Shown in pieces: positions 16,096-25,066 of a DNA stretch of 58,219 bases. The notes beneath the pieces are model-generated. The model saw only the letters and a program-made list of their open reading frames with translations. It was not told where the DNA came from and made no database searches. The stretch is from an uncultured Eubacteriales bacterium. Its GTDB lineage: Bacteria > Bacillota > Clostridia > Oscillospirales > CAG-272. A program made the position numbers and the translations under genes. Where the stretch lies: positions 1-58,219 of the forward strand of contig CAJUIQ010000009.1 of assembly GCA_910586545.1 (NCBI GenBank), written 5' to 3'. Every line of letters begins with the position of its first letter. Within the stretch, counting starts at the first letter, position 1.

Positions 16096-17819
16096 GCTGT
16101 CTCCTCCTCACTGCCAAACTGAGAACGATATATCTCCTGATATACCTCACAAGAATCCAGCAGTTGTTTGTGCGTTCCCTTGCCGGCAATGGTTCCATCG
16201 TCCAAAACAAGAATCTGGTCCGCATGCATTACAGAGGAAGCCCGCTGGGAAACGATAAAAACAAGAGGCTTCGGCGAAAGCGCGCTGATAGCGGCACGCA
16301 AGGCCGCTTCCGTAGCGTGATCCAATGCGGAAGCGCTGTCGTCCAAAATCAAAATTTGAGGAGAACGCACCAAAGCACGGGCAATGGTCAGGCGCTGCCG
16401 CTGCCCGCCGGAAAAGTTTCGGCCGCCCTGCTCCACCACAGCATCCAGCCCGCCTTTATCTCGTACTACCTGATCCGCTTGGGCAATCTCCAGGGCTTTC
16501 CAAATCGCGGTGTCGTCAGCCGCAGGATCGCCCCACAGCATATTGTCCCGGATCGTACCGGAAAATAGTACTGCCTTTTGCGGAACTACCGCTATACGCC
16601 TAAGAAGCTGCGCTTTGTCCCACGCAGCGGTAGCGGTGCCGTTTACATATACCTGCCCCCCCGTAGGAAGATAAAATCCGGGAATCAAATGCATCAGACT
16701 GGTTTTTCCGCTGCCGGTGCCGCCAATCACACCGACTGTCTCGCCCGGCGCCGCCGAAAAGGAAATATGGGACAAGCTGTCCTCTCCTGCTCCCCTGTAT
16801 CGCAGCGCTGCATTTTCAAAGCGGACGCCGCTTTCGTCCACGCCCGTCTGGCTGCCTCCGGAAAGTGCCGGCATATCTGGCTGCACCGCAAGAGTTTCCT
16901 CTACACGTGCTGCGCTGGCAAAGGATTTTGTAATCATAATGACCAGATTGGCCATTTTCACCAGCTCCACCAATATCTGCGACATGTAATTATAGAGTGC
17001 AAGTACCGCACCGGTAGTAATAATACCTTTGTTTACCTGTCCCGCACCTACCCATAGAAGAGCGATGATACCCAAATTGATTACCACATACGTAAGAGGA
17101 TTCATTAAGGCAGAGATTCTTCCTACCGCCTTCTGCATGATCAAAAGAGCCTTATTCTTTTCTTCAAAGCTTTTTTTCTCCCGACTTTCCGCGCAAAATG
17201 CCCGGATCACTCTGGCGCCCCCAAGATTTTCCCGAGTAGCGCCAAGCACGCCCTCCAGCCGACGCTGTACCTTTTCATACAGGGGAATACTCGCCAAAAT
17301 AATAGCAAACACTACAATACATAAAGAAGGGATTACCACTACAAATGTCACAGCGGAATGGGGATCCACTACAAAAGCCAGCACTGCCGCGCCAAATACA
17401 ATAAAGGGAGAACGCAAAAACAGACGCAGCATCATATTAACGCCATTTTGCACCGTATTGATATCGCTGGTCATTCGCGTGATCAAAGAAGAAGTCCCAA
17501 GGGTATCCAATTGGGAATAGGAAAGGCGCTGTACACGTTCAAAAAGCGCATGACGCAGTTTTGTTGCAAAGCCTACGGCAGCCACAGCGGAGAAATACTG
17601 CGCTGTGACAGAAAAGGCAAGCCCCGCAACGGCAAGCCCCACAAGCAACAAACACTGAAGCAGCACGGATTTCCAATCTCCACTGCGAATACCGCTGTCA
17701 ATGATGTTGGCAACCACAAGGGGAACCGCCAGTTCAAACATCGCCTCGATCAGCTTAAACAGCGGGCCCAGTATTGTCTCTTTTTCATATCCTTTTAAAT
17801 ATTTCAGCAGTTTTCTCAT
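16092..17819 (-). CDS. ABC exporter subunit with degenerate catalytic site (heterodimer half)
   Basis: First gene of the exporter pair, 575 residues: membrane domain in the first 310 residues and an ATPase domain with Walker A GGTGSGKTS, signature FSGGQRQRLTIARAL and Walker B ILILDDSASALD, where Asp replaces the catalytic Glu. It should pair with the product of 14344-16095 in the membrane. The promoter at 17907-17935 is clear and overlaps a Fur-like 15-base palindrome, which would make this exporter metal-responsive. Divergent from the YgjP-like gene. Confidence 0.92.
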   Translation of the reverse strand: MRKLLKYLKGYEKETILGPLFKLIEAMFELAVPLVVANIIDSGIRSGDWKSVLLQCLLLVGLAVAGLAFSVTAQYFSAVAAVGFATKLRHALFERVQRLSYSQLDTLGTSSLITRMTSDINTVQNGVNMMLRLFLRSPFIVFGAAVLAFVVDPHSAVTFVVVIPSLCIVVFAIILASIPLYEKVQRRLEGVLGATRENLGGARVIRAFCAESREKKSFEEKNKALLIMQKAVGRISALMNPLTYVVINLGIIALLWVGAGQVNKGIITTGAVLALYNYMSQILVELVKMANLVIMITKSFASAARVEETLAVQPDMPALSGGSQTGVDESGVRFENAALRYRGAGEDSLSHISFSAAPGETVGVIGGTGSGKTSLMHLIPGFYLPTGGQVYVNGTATAAWDKAQLLRRIAVVPQKAVLFSGTIRDNMLWGDPAADDTAIWKALEIAQADQVVRDKGGLDAVVEQGGRNFSGGQRQRLTIARALVRSPQILILDDSASALDHATEAALRAAISALSPKPLVFIVSQRASSVMHADQILVLDDGTIAGKGTHKQLLDSCEVYQEIYRSQFGSEEETA

Positions 17820-17906
17820 ACCTTAACCCTGACCCATATGCAAAATTTATCTTATGCTGTTATACTGTGCAAACGCACAGCCGGCAACTATATTGTACCT
17901 TTTTTC

Positions 17907-17935
17907 ATTATAATCCTTATCATTTTATAAGTCAA
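17907..17935 (-). promoter_or_regulatory. Promoter of the ABC exporter pair with Fur-like box
   Basis: On the minus strand TTGACT (17930-17935), 17 bases and TATAAT (17907-17912). Overlapping the -10, TTATAATCCTTATCA (17908-17922) matches the 7-1-7 Fur-family box TGATAATnATTATCA with one mismatch in each half. The promoter is well supported; the operator is inference. Confidence 0.72.
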
Positions 17936-17965
17936 TGACCGTCACCCCTTGCAAATGGAGAAATT

Positions 17966-18538
17966 TTGCAGTATCATATCCTTATGGATATACAATATAC
18001 ACTGATCCGGACAAATCGAAAATCCATCGGTATTCGGATCAGCGACACAGGAGAAGTAATTGTGCGCGCACCCCGATATACACCAGTGGGAGAAATCGAA
18101 TTGGTTCTGCAGCAGCACATAGCATGGATTGAAAAAAATAAACAGCGAGTGGCGGACCGGCAGACGCAGCTTGGCGTTCTGGATAGGGAGCAGATAGAGC
18201 AGCTGCGGCAGCTGGCGAAAATTCGTCTTACAAAAAAGACGGAATTTTTTGCTGCTCGTATGGGATTGACTTACGAAAAAATCACCATCACCAGCGCAAA
18301 AAAGCGGCTAGGCTCCTGCAGCACCAGAGGCAGTATATGCTATTCCCTTTACCTGCTTCTATATCCGGATGCCGCGGTGGATTATGTAGTTGTGCACGAA
18401 CTGGCACACCTGGTGGAACCCAATCATTCGAAAAACTTTTATGCGGTAGTCGAGCGTTATCTTCCCGATTGGCAGGCACGCAGGGCTCTGCTGCAGCCAG
18501 CGCACATGCGAAATCCACTGGCTGGGGAAGAATTGTAG
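17966..18538 (+). CDS. YgjP-like zinc metallopeptidase (DUF45)
   Basis: Protein of the YgjP/DUF45 family, distantly related to M48 zincins, about 190 residues. The zincin motif is VVVHELAHLVEPNHSKNFY, with HELAH and a third His giving the zinc ligands, preceded by the family signature KKRLGSCSTRGSICYSLYLL. The role is not firmly known; in some bacteria members sit next to restriction genes. Two starts are possible: TTG at 17966 five bases after GGAG, or ATG at 17984 (MDIQYTLIRTNRK), which matches the family's usual beginning but lacks a binding site. It is transcribed away from the ABC exporter. Confidence 0.88.
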   Translation: MQYHILMDIQYTLIRTNRKSIGIRISDTGEVIVRAPRYTPVGEIELVLQQHIAWIEKNKQRVADRQTQLGVLDREQIEQLRQLAKIRLTKKTEFFAARMGLTYEKITITSAKKRLGSCSTRGSICYSLYLLLYPDAAVDYVVVHELAHLVEPNHSKNFYAVVERYLPDWQARRALLQPAHMRNPLAGEEL

Positions 18539-18742
18539 GAGTTTGATAATATGTAAATGAAACAACAGCTATGGATAGGAGGCGTAAAACACCGTCCGAT
18601 GAAGCATCAAACGATGCCTTGATAAATCTTGATGAAATAGTCTTATATAAAATTGGAGCTGGAAAGTCTGTAATCCAGATAGAGCTGCTCTCTACCTGCA
18701 TGAATTCCGAAGGAAGCTGTGTTGCAGTTGATAACATCGTGA

Positions 18743-18773
18743 AAGCGGTAAGGACAATCCTTGCCGCTTTTTG
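18743..18773 (+). terminator. Terminator, plus strand
   Basis: AAAGCGGTAAGGA, a 3-base loop and TCCTTGCCGCTTTTT: a strong stem with a run of T on the plus strand. It is about 200 bases after the YgjP-like gene and isolates it from the LytTR gene. Confidence 0.8.
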
Positions 18774-18832
18774 TACAGTAAAAGTCTTTTTAACCACTTG
18801 TGTTTTAAAATCAACCGACTGTTATAAATCTA

Positions 18833-18861
18833 TTGAAAGTGTTGTTTGTTTTCTATATACT
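18833..18861 (+). promoter_or_regulatory. Promoter of the LytTR-DUF3021 pair
   Basis: TTGAAA (18833-18838), 17 bases and TATACT (18856-18861), 30 bases before the start codon, with AAGGGGAG as ribosome binding site. Confidence 0.8.
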
Positions 18862-18890
18862 GACAGCAAGAATAAGAAAGGGGAGAGAGC

Positions 18891-19331
18891 ATGCAGGTCG
18901 AAATTAAAATCGACAGGTCATATACGGAACCTAAAATACTGATCCTGACGGATGCGGTAACGGAAGATATCAGCAACATTGTCAAGAAACTATCTGAAAA
19001 TGTCCCACAGATTATTTCTGGTTGTAAAGACGAGAAAATCGAAGTTCTGGAACAACCAGATTTGATTCGAATTTATGCGAATACCGGAAAAGTTTTTGCG
19101 GTCACAGATAAGGGAGTATACACCTTGCGCCTCCGGCTGTACGAGATAGAAGAACGCTTGGATCCACATCTGTTTGTCCGTATTTCCCATGCAGAAATTA
19201 TTAACTTAAAACAAGTCCAAAGCTTTGACTTGCGTTTTACAGGTACGATTTGCGTTCGATTATCTAACGGAACCATAACCTATGTATCCAGACGTTATGT
19301 TTCCAAAATCAAAAAAGCATTAGGATTGTGA
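18891..19331 (+). CDS. LytTR-domain DNA-binding regulator
   Basis: Single-domain transcription regulator of 146 residues. The N-terminal 45 residues form a short unclassified region (LILTDAVTEDISNIVKKL). The rest is a LytTR domain: IRIYANTGKVFAVTDKGVYT, RLRLYEIEERLDPHLFVRIS, HAEIINLKQVQSFDL and the terminal SNGTITYVSRRYVSKIKKALG. There is no receiver domain, so it is not a classical response regulator. It is followed after 8 bases by a DUF3021 membrane protein. This LytTR-DUF3021 pairing is widespread in Firmicutes; the membrane partner is thought to control the DNA-binding protein. The target is not evident, although the pair often controls nearby ABC transporters and its own promoter. Confidence 0.92.
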   Translation: MQVEIKIDRSYTEPKILILTDAVTEDISNIVKKLSENVPQIISGCKDEKIEVLEQPDLIRIYANTGKVFAVTDKGVYTLRLRLYEIEERLDPHLFVRISHAEIINLKQVQSFDLRFTGTICVRLSNGTITYVSRRYVSKIKKALGL

Positions 19332-19339
19332 GGTAAAAA

Positions 19340-19813
19340 ATGATTAAAAAAACCGTTTTACGCGGCGCTTTAGGATTTCCTCTTGGCATTGCGATAGGAT
19401 ATTCGATCACAATATTTATTTCTCTTGTCTGGGCAAATGGTTATTACACCCCCTGCGTGCCTGAACTGATTTCCGCTATGGGAAGCGAAATCTATGCGGT
19501 TGTTTTGCAAGCGCTTCTTTCTGGACTGATGGGGGCAGGCTTTGGGGCAAGCTCTGTAATATGGAAAATGGACTGTTGGAGTCTTGTTAAACAGACGGGC
19601 ATTTATTTTGGAATTGTGTCTACAGTTATGATGCCGGCCGCTTATTTTCTCTACTGGATGGAACATAGTATAATAGGAATATTCAGTTACTTTGGAATTT
19701 TTGTTCTGATTTTTGTTATTATCTGGATTATACAATTTGTTATCGGTAACTATACTGTCAAAAAAATGAATGCAAATTTGTATAAAACACATGATATAAA
19801 CGGAAGAAGCTAA
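19340..19813 (+). CDS. DUF3021 membrane protein
   Basis: Integral membrane protein of 157 residues with four helices: LGFPLGIAIGYSITIFISLV, EIYAVVLQALLSGLMGAGFG, GIYFGIVSTVMMPAAYFLYW and IFSYFGIFVLIFVIIWIIQF. DUF3021 members are encoded beside LytTR regulators and probably act as their membrane sensor or antagonist; the mechanism is inferred. It starts just after the LytTR stop and the two are clearly co-transcribed. A large bidirectional terminator begins at its stop codon. Confidence 0.88.
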   Translation: MIKKTVLRGALGFPLGIAIGYSITIFISLVWANGYYTPCVPELISAMGSEIYAVVLQALLSGLMGAGFGASSVIWKMDCWSLVKQTGIYFGIVSTVMMPAAYFLYWMEHSIIGIFSYFGIFVLIFVIIWIIQFVIGNYTVKKMNANLYKTHDINGRS

Positions 19814-19849
19814 CTATAAAGGGCGCCCGCTATGGGCGCCCTTTATAGT
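19813..19849. terminator. Bidirectional terminator between DUF3021 gene and V-ATPase operon
   Basis: A perfect 16-bp inverted repeat (ACTATAAAGGGCGCCC and complement, 5-base loop) lies between two convergent genes. Both flanks are AT-rich, so it can serve both strands. Confidence 0.85.
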
Positions 19850-19851
19850 AT

Positions 19852-20526
19852 TTAGTCTTCTGCATCTTTTGCAGTGCGTCGCTCTTCTATCTGGGTGCGG
19901 ATCATCATATCCTTCACCTTCATAAGTCTGATCTGTGCACTGCGCTCATTTTCATCCAGCTTCATAGAAATTGTTTTGACTCCCGCCTCATACTGGGGAA
20001 TCATAATATATTCCAGCGCATTGACTCTGCGGCGGGTCTTTTCTATCTCATCACACAAAAGCGTTGCCGTTTTTTCCAACTGGGCTAGCCGGACAAGCTG
20101 GGCACACGCAGCGCAAATCTGTTCCACAGCTTCGTCCAGCGCGCCGGAAGTAAAGGCATATCCGTATCCTGCGCCGCCGGTGTCCGACGCTCTGGCAGTC
20201 TCATATTGAAAAATCGGCACATACACGCTCATAATGTTTTTTTGTTTTATCAAAAGCTCCCCCTGGATGCCCGGCAGCATTAGCGCTTCCGTCATCATTC
20301 GAGGATCCATCAGCGCCGCAGCCGATGCAAAACTGGAATATACGCTCCCAAGCTGCTGACACAGTTCCTCACGCAGGGTCTTCGCCTCCCGTACTACATC
20401 CAAGAATTGACGCATTAGCTCATCCCGTTTATCTTTGAGCAGCTTGTGCCCCCGTCTGGCTGTGACGAGCCGCGCCTTCAGCTTTTTCAATTCCATTCTG
20501 GTGGGATTCACTTTGATCTCCGCCAT
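19852..20526 (-). CDS. ntpD: V-type ATP synthase subunit D
   Basis: Central-stalk rotor subunit that transmits rotation between the A3B3 head and the c-ring. The 224 residues begin MAEIKVNPTRMELKKLKARL and are almost entirely helical, with the conserved long coiled coil at each end (N-terminal LVTARRGHKLLKDKRDELMR and C-terminal RRVNALEYIMIPQYEAGVKT). Last gene of the operon, 27 bases after subunit B, followed by the bidirectional terminator. Confidence 0.95.
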   Translation of the reverse strand: MAEIKVNPTRMELKKLKARLVTARRGHKLLKDKRDELMRQFLDVVREAKTLREELCQQLGSVYSSFASAAALMDPRMMTEALMLPGIQGELLIKQKNIMSVYVPIFQYETARASDTGGAGYGYAFTSGALDEAVEQICAACAQLVRLAQLEKTATLLCDEIEKTRRRVNALEYIMIPQYEAGVKTISMKLDENERSAQIRLMKVKDMMIRTQIEERRTAKDAED

Positions 20527-20553
20527 ATGCTGTGCGCTCCCTTCCCTGCCCGC

Positions 20554-21942
20554 TTATTCTTCTACTGGCCAATATTTATCTAAAAGCTGCGGTTTAATTC
20601 TCTTCATTTCGCTTCTTGGAAGAATCCGCAGAAGCGACCAGCCCAAATCCAATGTTTCCTCAATGGTGCGATTTTCGTAAAAGCCCTGGTTGATATACTG
20701 TTTTTCAAATGCATCGGAAAATTTTGCGTACAACCGTTCCACTGGCGTCAGCGCTGCTTCTCCCAGTACCACCATCAGTTCCTTTGCATCTTTTCCTCGG
20801 GCATAGCTAAAAAATAGCTGGTTCATCGTATCCGCGTGGTCTTCTCTGGTTTTTCCAGCTCCGATTCCTTTATCCTTCAATCGAGAAAGAGAGGGGAGCA
20901 CATCTACCGGCGGCAAATACCCCTTACGGTACATTTCTCTGGACAAAATAATTTGTCCCTCTGTTATATATCCTGTAAGATCCGGGATGGGATGGGTTTT
21001 GTCGTCCTCCGGCATGGTCAGAATGGGAATCATGGTAATCGATCCCTCGCTGCCCATTTTCCGGCCCGCTCGCTCATACATCGTTGCAAGGTCTGTATAT
21101 AAATATCCCGGATAGCCTCGCCGTCCCGGCACCTCTTTCCGGGCAGCGGATACTTCCCGCAGGGCCTCTGCATAGTTTGTAATATCTGTAATAATCACCA
21201 ACACGTGCATATCACAGGTATATGCAAGGTATTCCGCTGCGGTAAGCGCCATTCTAGGCGCGGTGATCCGCTCAATAGCCGGGTCGGAAGCGAGGTTGAT
21301 AAACAGCACCGTACGGTCCAGCGCACCGGTTTTCTTGAAATCAGAAATAAAAAAATCTGCTTCTTCAAAGGTAATGCCCACAGCGGCAAACACCACGGCA
21401 AATTTGGAATCGTCCGTGACACCGCCAGTACGCACTTTGGCCTGTCGCGTAATCTGAGCAGCCAGGTTTGCATGGGGCAGTCCGGATCCCGAAAAAATAG
21501 GCAACTTTTGTCCTCGGACAAGGGTATTCAGTCCATCGATTGTAGAAATTCCCGTCTGAATGAATTCAGACGGATACCGGCGCGCCGCGGGATTGATTGG
21601 CGTACCGTTTACGTTCGGCGTTGCCTCCGGCAAAATTTTCGGGCCCCCGTCGATGGGCTCACCCATACCGGAAAACACGCGTCCCAGCATATCCCTGGAT
21701 ACAGGAAGCTGTACGCCGTGCCCTAGAAAACGAACCTTAGAAGCTGCCAAATTGATCCCAGCTGCATTTTCAAACAACTGAACCAATACATTAGAGCCGT
21801 CAATCTCTAAAACGCGGCACCGGCGCACCTCGCCGCTGGGCAGTTCAATCTCTCCCAACTCATCGTATTTTACCCCATCGACTTTTTTTACCAGCATCAG
21901 CGGGCCGGCCACTTCTTCAATGGTTTTGTATTCACGAATCAT
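20554..21942 (-). CDS. ntpB: V-type ATP synthase subunit B
   Basis: Non-catalytic nucleotide-binding subunit of the A3B3 head, 462 residues from MIREYKTIEEVAGPLMLVK at 21942; the ATG overlaps the end of ntpA by 11 bases and is preceded by GGGAG. It lacks a Walker A motif, as expected for B, but has the family's IFSGSGLPHANLAAQI, RRGYPGYLYTDLATMYERAG and GSITMIPILTMPEDDKTHPI. It contributes to the catalytic sites at the A/B interface. Confidence 0.96.
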   Translation of the reverse strand: MIREYKTIEEVAGPLMLVKKVDGVKYDELGEIELPSGEVRRCRVLEIDGSNVLVQLFENAAGINLAASKVRFLGHGVQLPVSRDMLGRVFSGMGEPIDGGPKILPEATPNVNGTPINPAARRYPSEFIQTGISTIDGLNTLVRGQKLPIFSGSGLPHANLAAQITRQAKVRTGGVTDDSKFAVVFAAVGITFEEADFFISDFKKTGALDRTVLFINLASDPAIERITAPRMALTAAEYLAYTCDMHVLVIITDITNYAEALREVSAARKEVPGRRGYPGYLYTDLATMYERAGRKMGSEGSITMIPILTMPEDDKTHPIPDLTGYITEGQIILSREMYRKGYLPPVDVLPSLSRLKDKGIGAGKTREDHADTMNQLFFSYARGKDAKELMVVLGEAALTPVERLYAKFSDAFEKQYINQGFYENRTIEETLDLGWSLLRILPRSEMKRIKPQLLDKYWPVEE

Positions 21943-23716
21943 TCTCGTCGCTCCCTTCTCCGCGCTGCACAAGAGCATCTATTTGCCGATCGATCTCCAC
22001 CCGAATTTGGGCATACGCCGTTTCAAATTGATCGGAGGCAACCGCTTTGGCACGTCCAATCTGCTCCCGCACCGGCAGTTCGGAAATTTTTTGTATATCC
22101 ACACCCTTTGCAATTGCTGCCGCAGCCTTCTCTCCAAAATACAAAATTAAAGAAGCAAGAGCGTACTGTTGCTGCATAGGCGTATAAGAATCTGTATCGG
22201 AAAAAGCGTTTTGCTGGAGATAGTCCTCACGAATACTCTGTGCCACTTCCAATGTCAACCGATCCTGGGGAGACAGCGCGTCCATGCCCACCAGCTTTAC
22301 AATCTCATCTAATTCCGATTCAGCCTGCAGAAGCCGGGAAATTTCACTGGACTGCGCTGTCCAATTATGATGGACATTCTCCGAAAACCATTCTTCCAGA
22401 CGATCTTTATACAAGGAATAGGAGCTAAGCCAGTTAATGGCTGGAAAATGACGCCGATATGCAAGACTGGCGTCCAGCCCCCAGAATACCTTTACAATAC
22501 GCAGCGTTGCCTGGGATACAGGCTCAGATATATCGCCACCAGGGGGAGATACCGCACCGATAGCGGAAAGGGAACCCCTACGCCCGTCACTGCCGATACA
22601 CACCACATCGCCCGCGCGCTCATAAAACTGGGACAGGCGGGAGGTAAGGTACGCCGGATATCCCTCGTCACCGGGCATTTCTTCCAAACGTCCGGACATT
22701 TCTCGCAGCGCCTCCGCCCAGCGGGAGGTGGAGTCAGCAATCACCGCTACAGAATATCCCATATCCCGGAAATATTCTGCAATTGTGATTCCTGTATATA
22801 TGGATGCCTCTCTGGCCGCTACCGGCATGTCGGAGGTATTTGCAATGAGTACCGTACGCTTCATTAAGGACTCACCGCTTCTAGGGTCGATAATTTCCGG
22901 AAATTCGCCCAGCACGTCTGTCATTTCATTGCCACGCTCGCCACAGCCGATGTATACCACCAAGTCTACATTGCTCCATTTGGCAAGCTGGTGCTGCACC
23001 ACGGTTTTCCCACTGCCGAAGGGCCCAGGCACACAGGCGGTTCCCCCTTTTGCAATTGGGAATAGCGTGTCAACAATACGCTGTCCTGTCACCATCGGTT
23101 CTCTGGGCGGCAGTTTTTCCAGATAAGGCCGCGCGCGGCGTACCGGCCATTTCTGCATTAATGTAAGAGAACGGTCTCCCTTCACTGTTTCCAAAATACC
23201 GATTTGATCTGTCACGGTATATTCTCCGGAAAACAGTTCCCGTATAGTGCCGTCCCCGCCAACTGGAACCATAATTTTATGGCGTATTACTTCCGTTTCC
23301 TCTACATACCCCAGCACGTCCCCCGCGATTACCTGCGCACCTGCCTTGATCTGGGCATGAAATTTCCATTTTTTCTCTCGATCCAAAGAAGGCACTGAAA
23401 CGCCTCGTGTAATATTGGAGCCATATAGCTCCCACATTTTTTCAAGAGGACGCTGAATCCCGTCATAAATATTTGTGACAATTCCCGGCCCAAGCTCCAC
23501 AGATAACGGCGCTCCAGTAGATACTACACGCTCTCCCCTGCCTAATCCCGCTGTTTCTTCATATACCTGAATGGATGCCTGATCTCCATGAATTTCTATA
23601 ATCTCGCCGATCAATTGATTCTCCCCGACATGGACCACGTCAAACATGTTGGCATCCCGCATTCCCTCTGCAATAACCAGCGGGCCGGATATTTTTACGA
23701 TTTTCCCTTCCGTCAT
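21932..23716 (-). CDS. ntpA: V-type ATP synthase catalytic subunit A
   Basis: Catalytic subunit of the V/A-type rotary ATPase, 594 residues. Walker A is GPFGSGKTVVQHQLAKWS; other motifs are VYIGCGERGNEMTDVLGEFP, the non-homologous region EGMRDANMFDVVHVGENQLIG typical of A but not B, and EDYLQQNAFSDTDSYTP near the end. It works at the membrane either making ATP from an ion gradient or pumping ions. The position between subunit F and subunit B is the standard one. Confidence 0.97.
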   Translation of the reverse strand: MTEGKIVKISGPLVIAEGMRDANMFDVVHVGENQLIGEIIEIHGDQASIQVYEETAGLGRGERVVSTGAPLSVELGPGIVTNIYDGIQRPLEKMWELYGSNITRGVSVPSLDREKKWKFHAQIKAGAQVIAGDVLGYVEETEVIRHKIMVPVGGDGTIRELFSGEYTVTDQIGILETVKGDRSLTLMQKWPVRRARPYLEKLPPREPMVTGQRIVDTLFPIAKGGTACVPGPFGSGKTVVQHQLAKWSNVDLVVYIGCGERGNEMTDVLGEFPEIIDPRSGESLMKRTVLIANTSDMPVAAREASIYTGITIAEYFRDMGYSVAVIADSTSRWAEALREMSGRLEEMPGDEGYPAYLTSRLSQFYERAGDVVCIGSDGRRGSLSAIGAVSPPGGDISEPVSQATLRIVKVFWGLDASLAYRRHFPAINWLSSYSLYKDRLEEWFSENVHHNWTAQSSEISRLLQAESELDEIVKLVGMDALSPQDRLTLEVAQSIREDYLQQNAFSDTDSYTPMQQQYALASLILYFGEKAAAAIAKGVDIQKISELPVREQIGRAKAVASDQFETAYAQIRVEIDRQIDALVQRGEGSDENDS

Positions 23717-23734
23717 ACATATGACCTCTGTTTC

Positions 23735-24046
23735 TTAATCTTTGAAAATAATGTCGGCTCCCACAGCCCGTTCTACCGCACGTTTTAGCTGGGCTGTTCC
23801 ATAGCCGCTGTCCCAATCCGGCAAAGTAACAATTGCCGGCAAGGTATCCGCCGACAAACGTGCAATTTCTTCTTCCATCTCCCCGGCCAGCGCCGCCGTA
23901 ATATAGAGAATCGCACAATTCTCTCCCTTTGCCCTGTTCAAAGCCGCCAGCGCCTCGCGGCGGCTTTGAGCGTCATATACAGTAAAGCCTGCTGCCATAA
24001 AGCATAGCACCTGGTCTCTAGGACCGATCACACCGATTTTATACAT
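23735..24046 (-). CDS. ntpG: V-type ATP synthase subunit F
   Basis: Small stalk subunit of 103 residues that binds the D subunit of the rotor and modulates activity. Features: MYKIGVIGPRDQVLCFMAAG at the N-terminus (typical GxxD/F fold), then ILYITAALAGEMEEEI and the C-terminal GTAQLKRAVERAVGADIIF. In Enterococcus hirae naming this is NtpG. It overlaps the end of subunit C by 8 bases and is followed by subunit A after 18 bases. Confidence 0.92.
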   Translation of the reverse strand: MYKIGVIGPRDQVLCFMAAGFTVYDAQSRREALAALNRAKGENCAILYITAALAGEMEEEIARLSADTLPAIVTLPDWDSGYGTAQLKRAVERAVGADIIFKD

Positions 24047-25031
24047 TTACTTCACGCAGCCTTTCCCGAATTGTATCTGCACGGGCGCCGGATTCCAGCC
24101 CAGCGGCAATGATTCGCGCGTTGGTGAGTTCTGCCTCACGAATCAGCAGATATCGAACAGCCACTTCTGGACCAAATGGCTTAAACCGATAGGGCTGGCA
24201 TGCCAGCAGCACCGCTTCATCAAAAATCTTTTCTATGCTGGATAAATCTGCAGCAGACACTGCGCTGCGTACCGCATCCTTTACATAGTAATCCCCTATC
24301 CGCTCGCCAATCTGTTCTACGGACGCCAAAATTCCTTCTTCCCCAAACAAAACCGAAAGAGCAATCTGTCCGCCAGGAACAAATACGCGTGACAAAAGAG
24401 AACGTCCCGCTTCCATAGAAAGACCTCCAAAGCGAATACGCAGGCAGGCTAAAATATTGGCAAAATCCGCACGCATACAAACAATTTGCCCGATCAGCGG
24501 AACGCCCATTGCTGCAGCTTTTTCTGCCATATCTGCAAAACATGCCCGATCCAGCAATAAATCAATGCAGCGCGCCTCTCCTGTTTTACTGTACTCCTGC
24601 CGTGCCGTCCGAACAGCAGCAGTCATAGCAGGAGGAAGATTTGGCAACGTATCTCGCTGTAAATATTCCTGCATCTGCTGTGCGGGCACTGTGCCGCAGG
24701 TATAAAATCCGTTATAGGAATGAATCTCCTGTACCGCACATTTGATGGCAATTTTTATATTTGTACAATCGTATTTATACAGCAGGGGATAATACACAGC
24801 AAAACTCGGCACTGCACTACGCACTTTTTCTACCGCCTCATCCATGGCTGCATCAAAAACCATCTTTTCCTCTGTCGGGACAGAAACGCGAAATAACTCC
24901 GACACAATTTGATACAACTGTCCTGCCGAAGCCGCCTCCAGCATCTGCGCCATACGCGTAGATACATTCCCGACTCCCTCGCCGGCACGCAGAAAGGATG
25001 AGGAAAACAGATATTCTTTGTCAGGGATCAT
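24039..25031 (-). CDS. ntpC: V-type ATP synthase subunit C
   Basis: Subunit C (C/AC39 family, d subunit in the eukaryotic enzyme) connects the central stalk to the c-ring. 330 residues, with the diagnostic repeated helical pattern and motifs YDCTNIKIAIKCAVQE, VRTARQEYSKTGEARCIDLL, IVCMRADFANILACLRIRFG and the C-terminal PFGPEVAVRYLLIREAELTN. The start follows GAAGGTACAGCT. Confidence 0.94.
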   Translation of the reverse strand: MIPDKEYLFSSSFLRAGEGVGNVSTRMAQMLEAASAGQLYQIVSELFRVSVPTEEKMVFDAAMDEAVEKVRSAVPSFAVYYPLLYKYDCTNIKIAIKCAVQEIHSYNGFYTCGTVPAQQMQEYLQRDTLPNLPPAMTAAVRTARQEYSKTGEARCIDLLLDRACFADMAEKAAAMGVPLIGQIVCMRADFANILACLRIRFGGLSMEAGRSLLSRVFVPGGQIALSVLFGEEGILASVEQIGERIGDYYVKDAVRSAVSAADLSSIEKIFDEAVLLACQPYRFKPFGPEVAVRYLLIREAELTNARIIAAGLESGARADTIRERLREVNV

Positions 25032-25066
25032 AGCTGTACCTTCCTTTCTTCGGCCTTTCTTTCCGT

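Larger units (their letters stand above)
18539..18890. other. Intergenic stretch between YgjP-like and LytTR genes
   Basis: This 352-base gap holds a terminator (18743-18773) and the promoter of the LytTR gene (18833-18861). Open frames cross it on both strands, the longest from 18571 on the plus strand. They contain the terminator hairpin, have no ribosome binding site and resemble nothing I recognise. It may be the remnant of an inserted element; I see no gene in it. Confidence 0.6.

Noticed and set aside
18288..18797. 169-codon minus-strand frame overlapping the YgjP-like gene
   Set aside because: Its C-terminal third is antisense to the conserved zincin region, and no start signal is visible.
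18571..18942. 123-codon plus-strand frame before the LytTR gene
   Set aside because: It contains a strong terminator and the LytTR promoter, has no ribosome binding site and overlaps the LytTR start.
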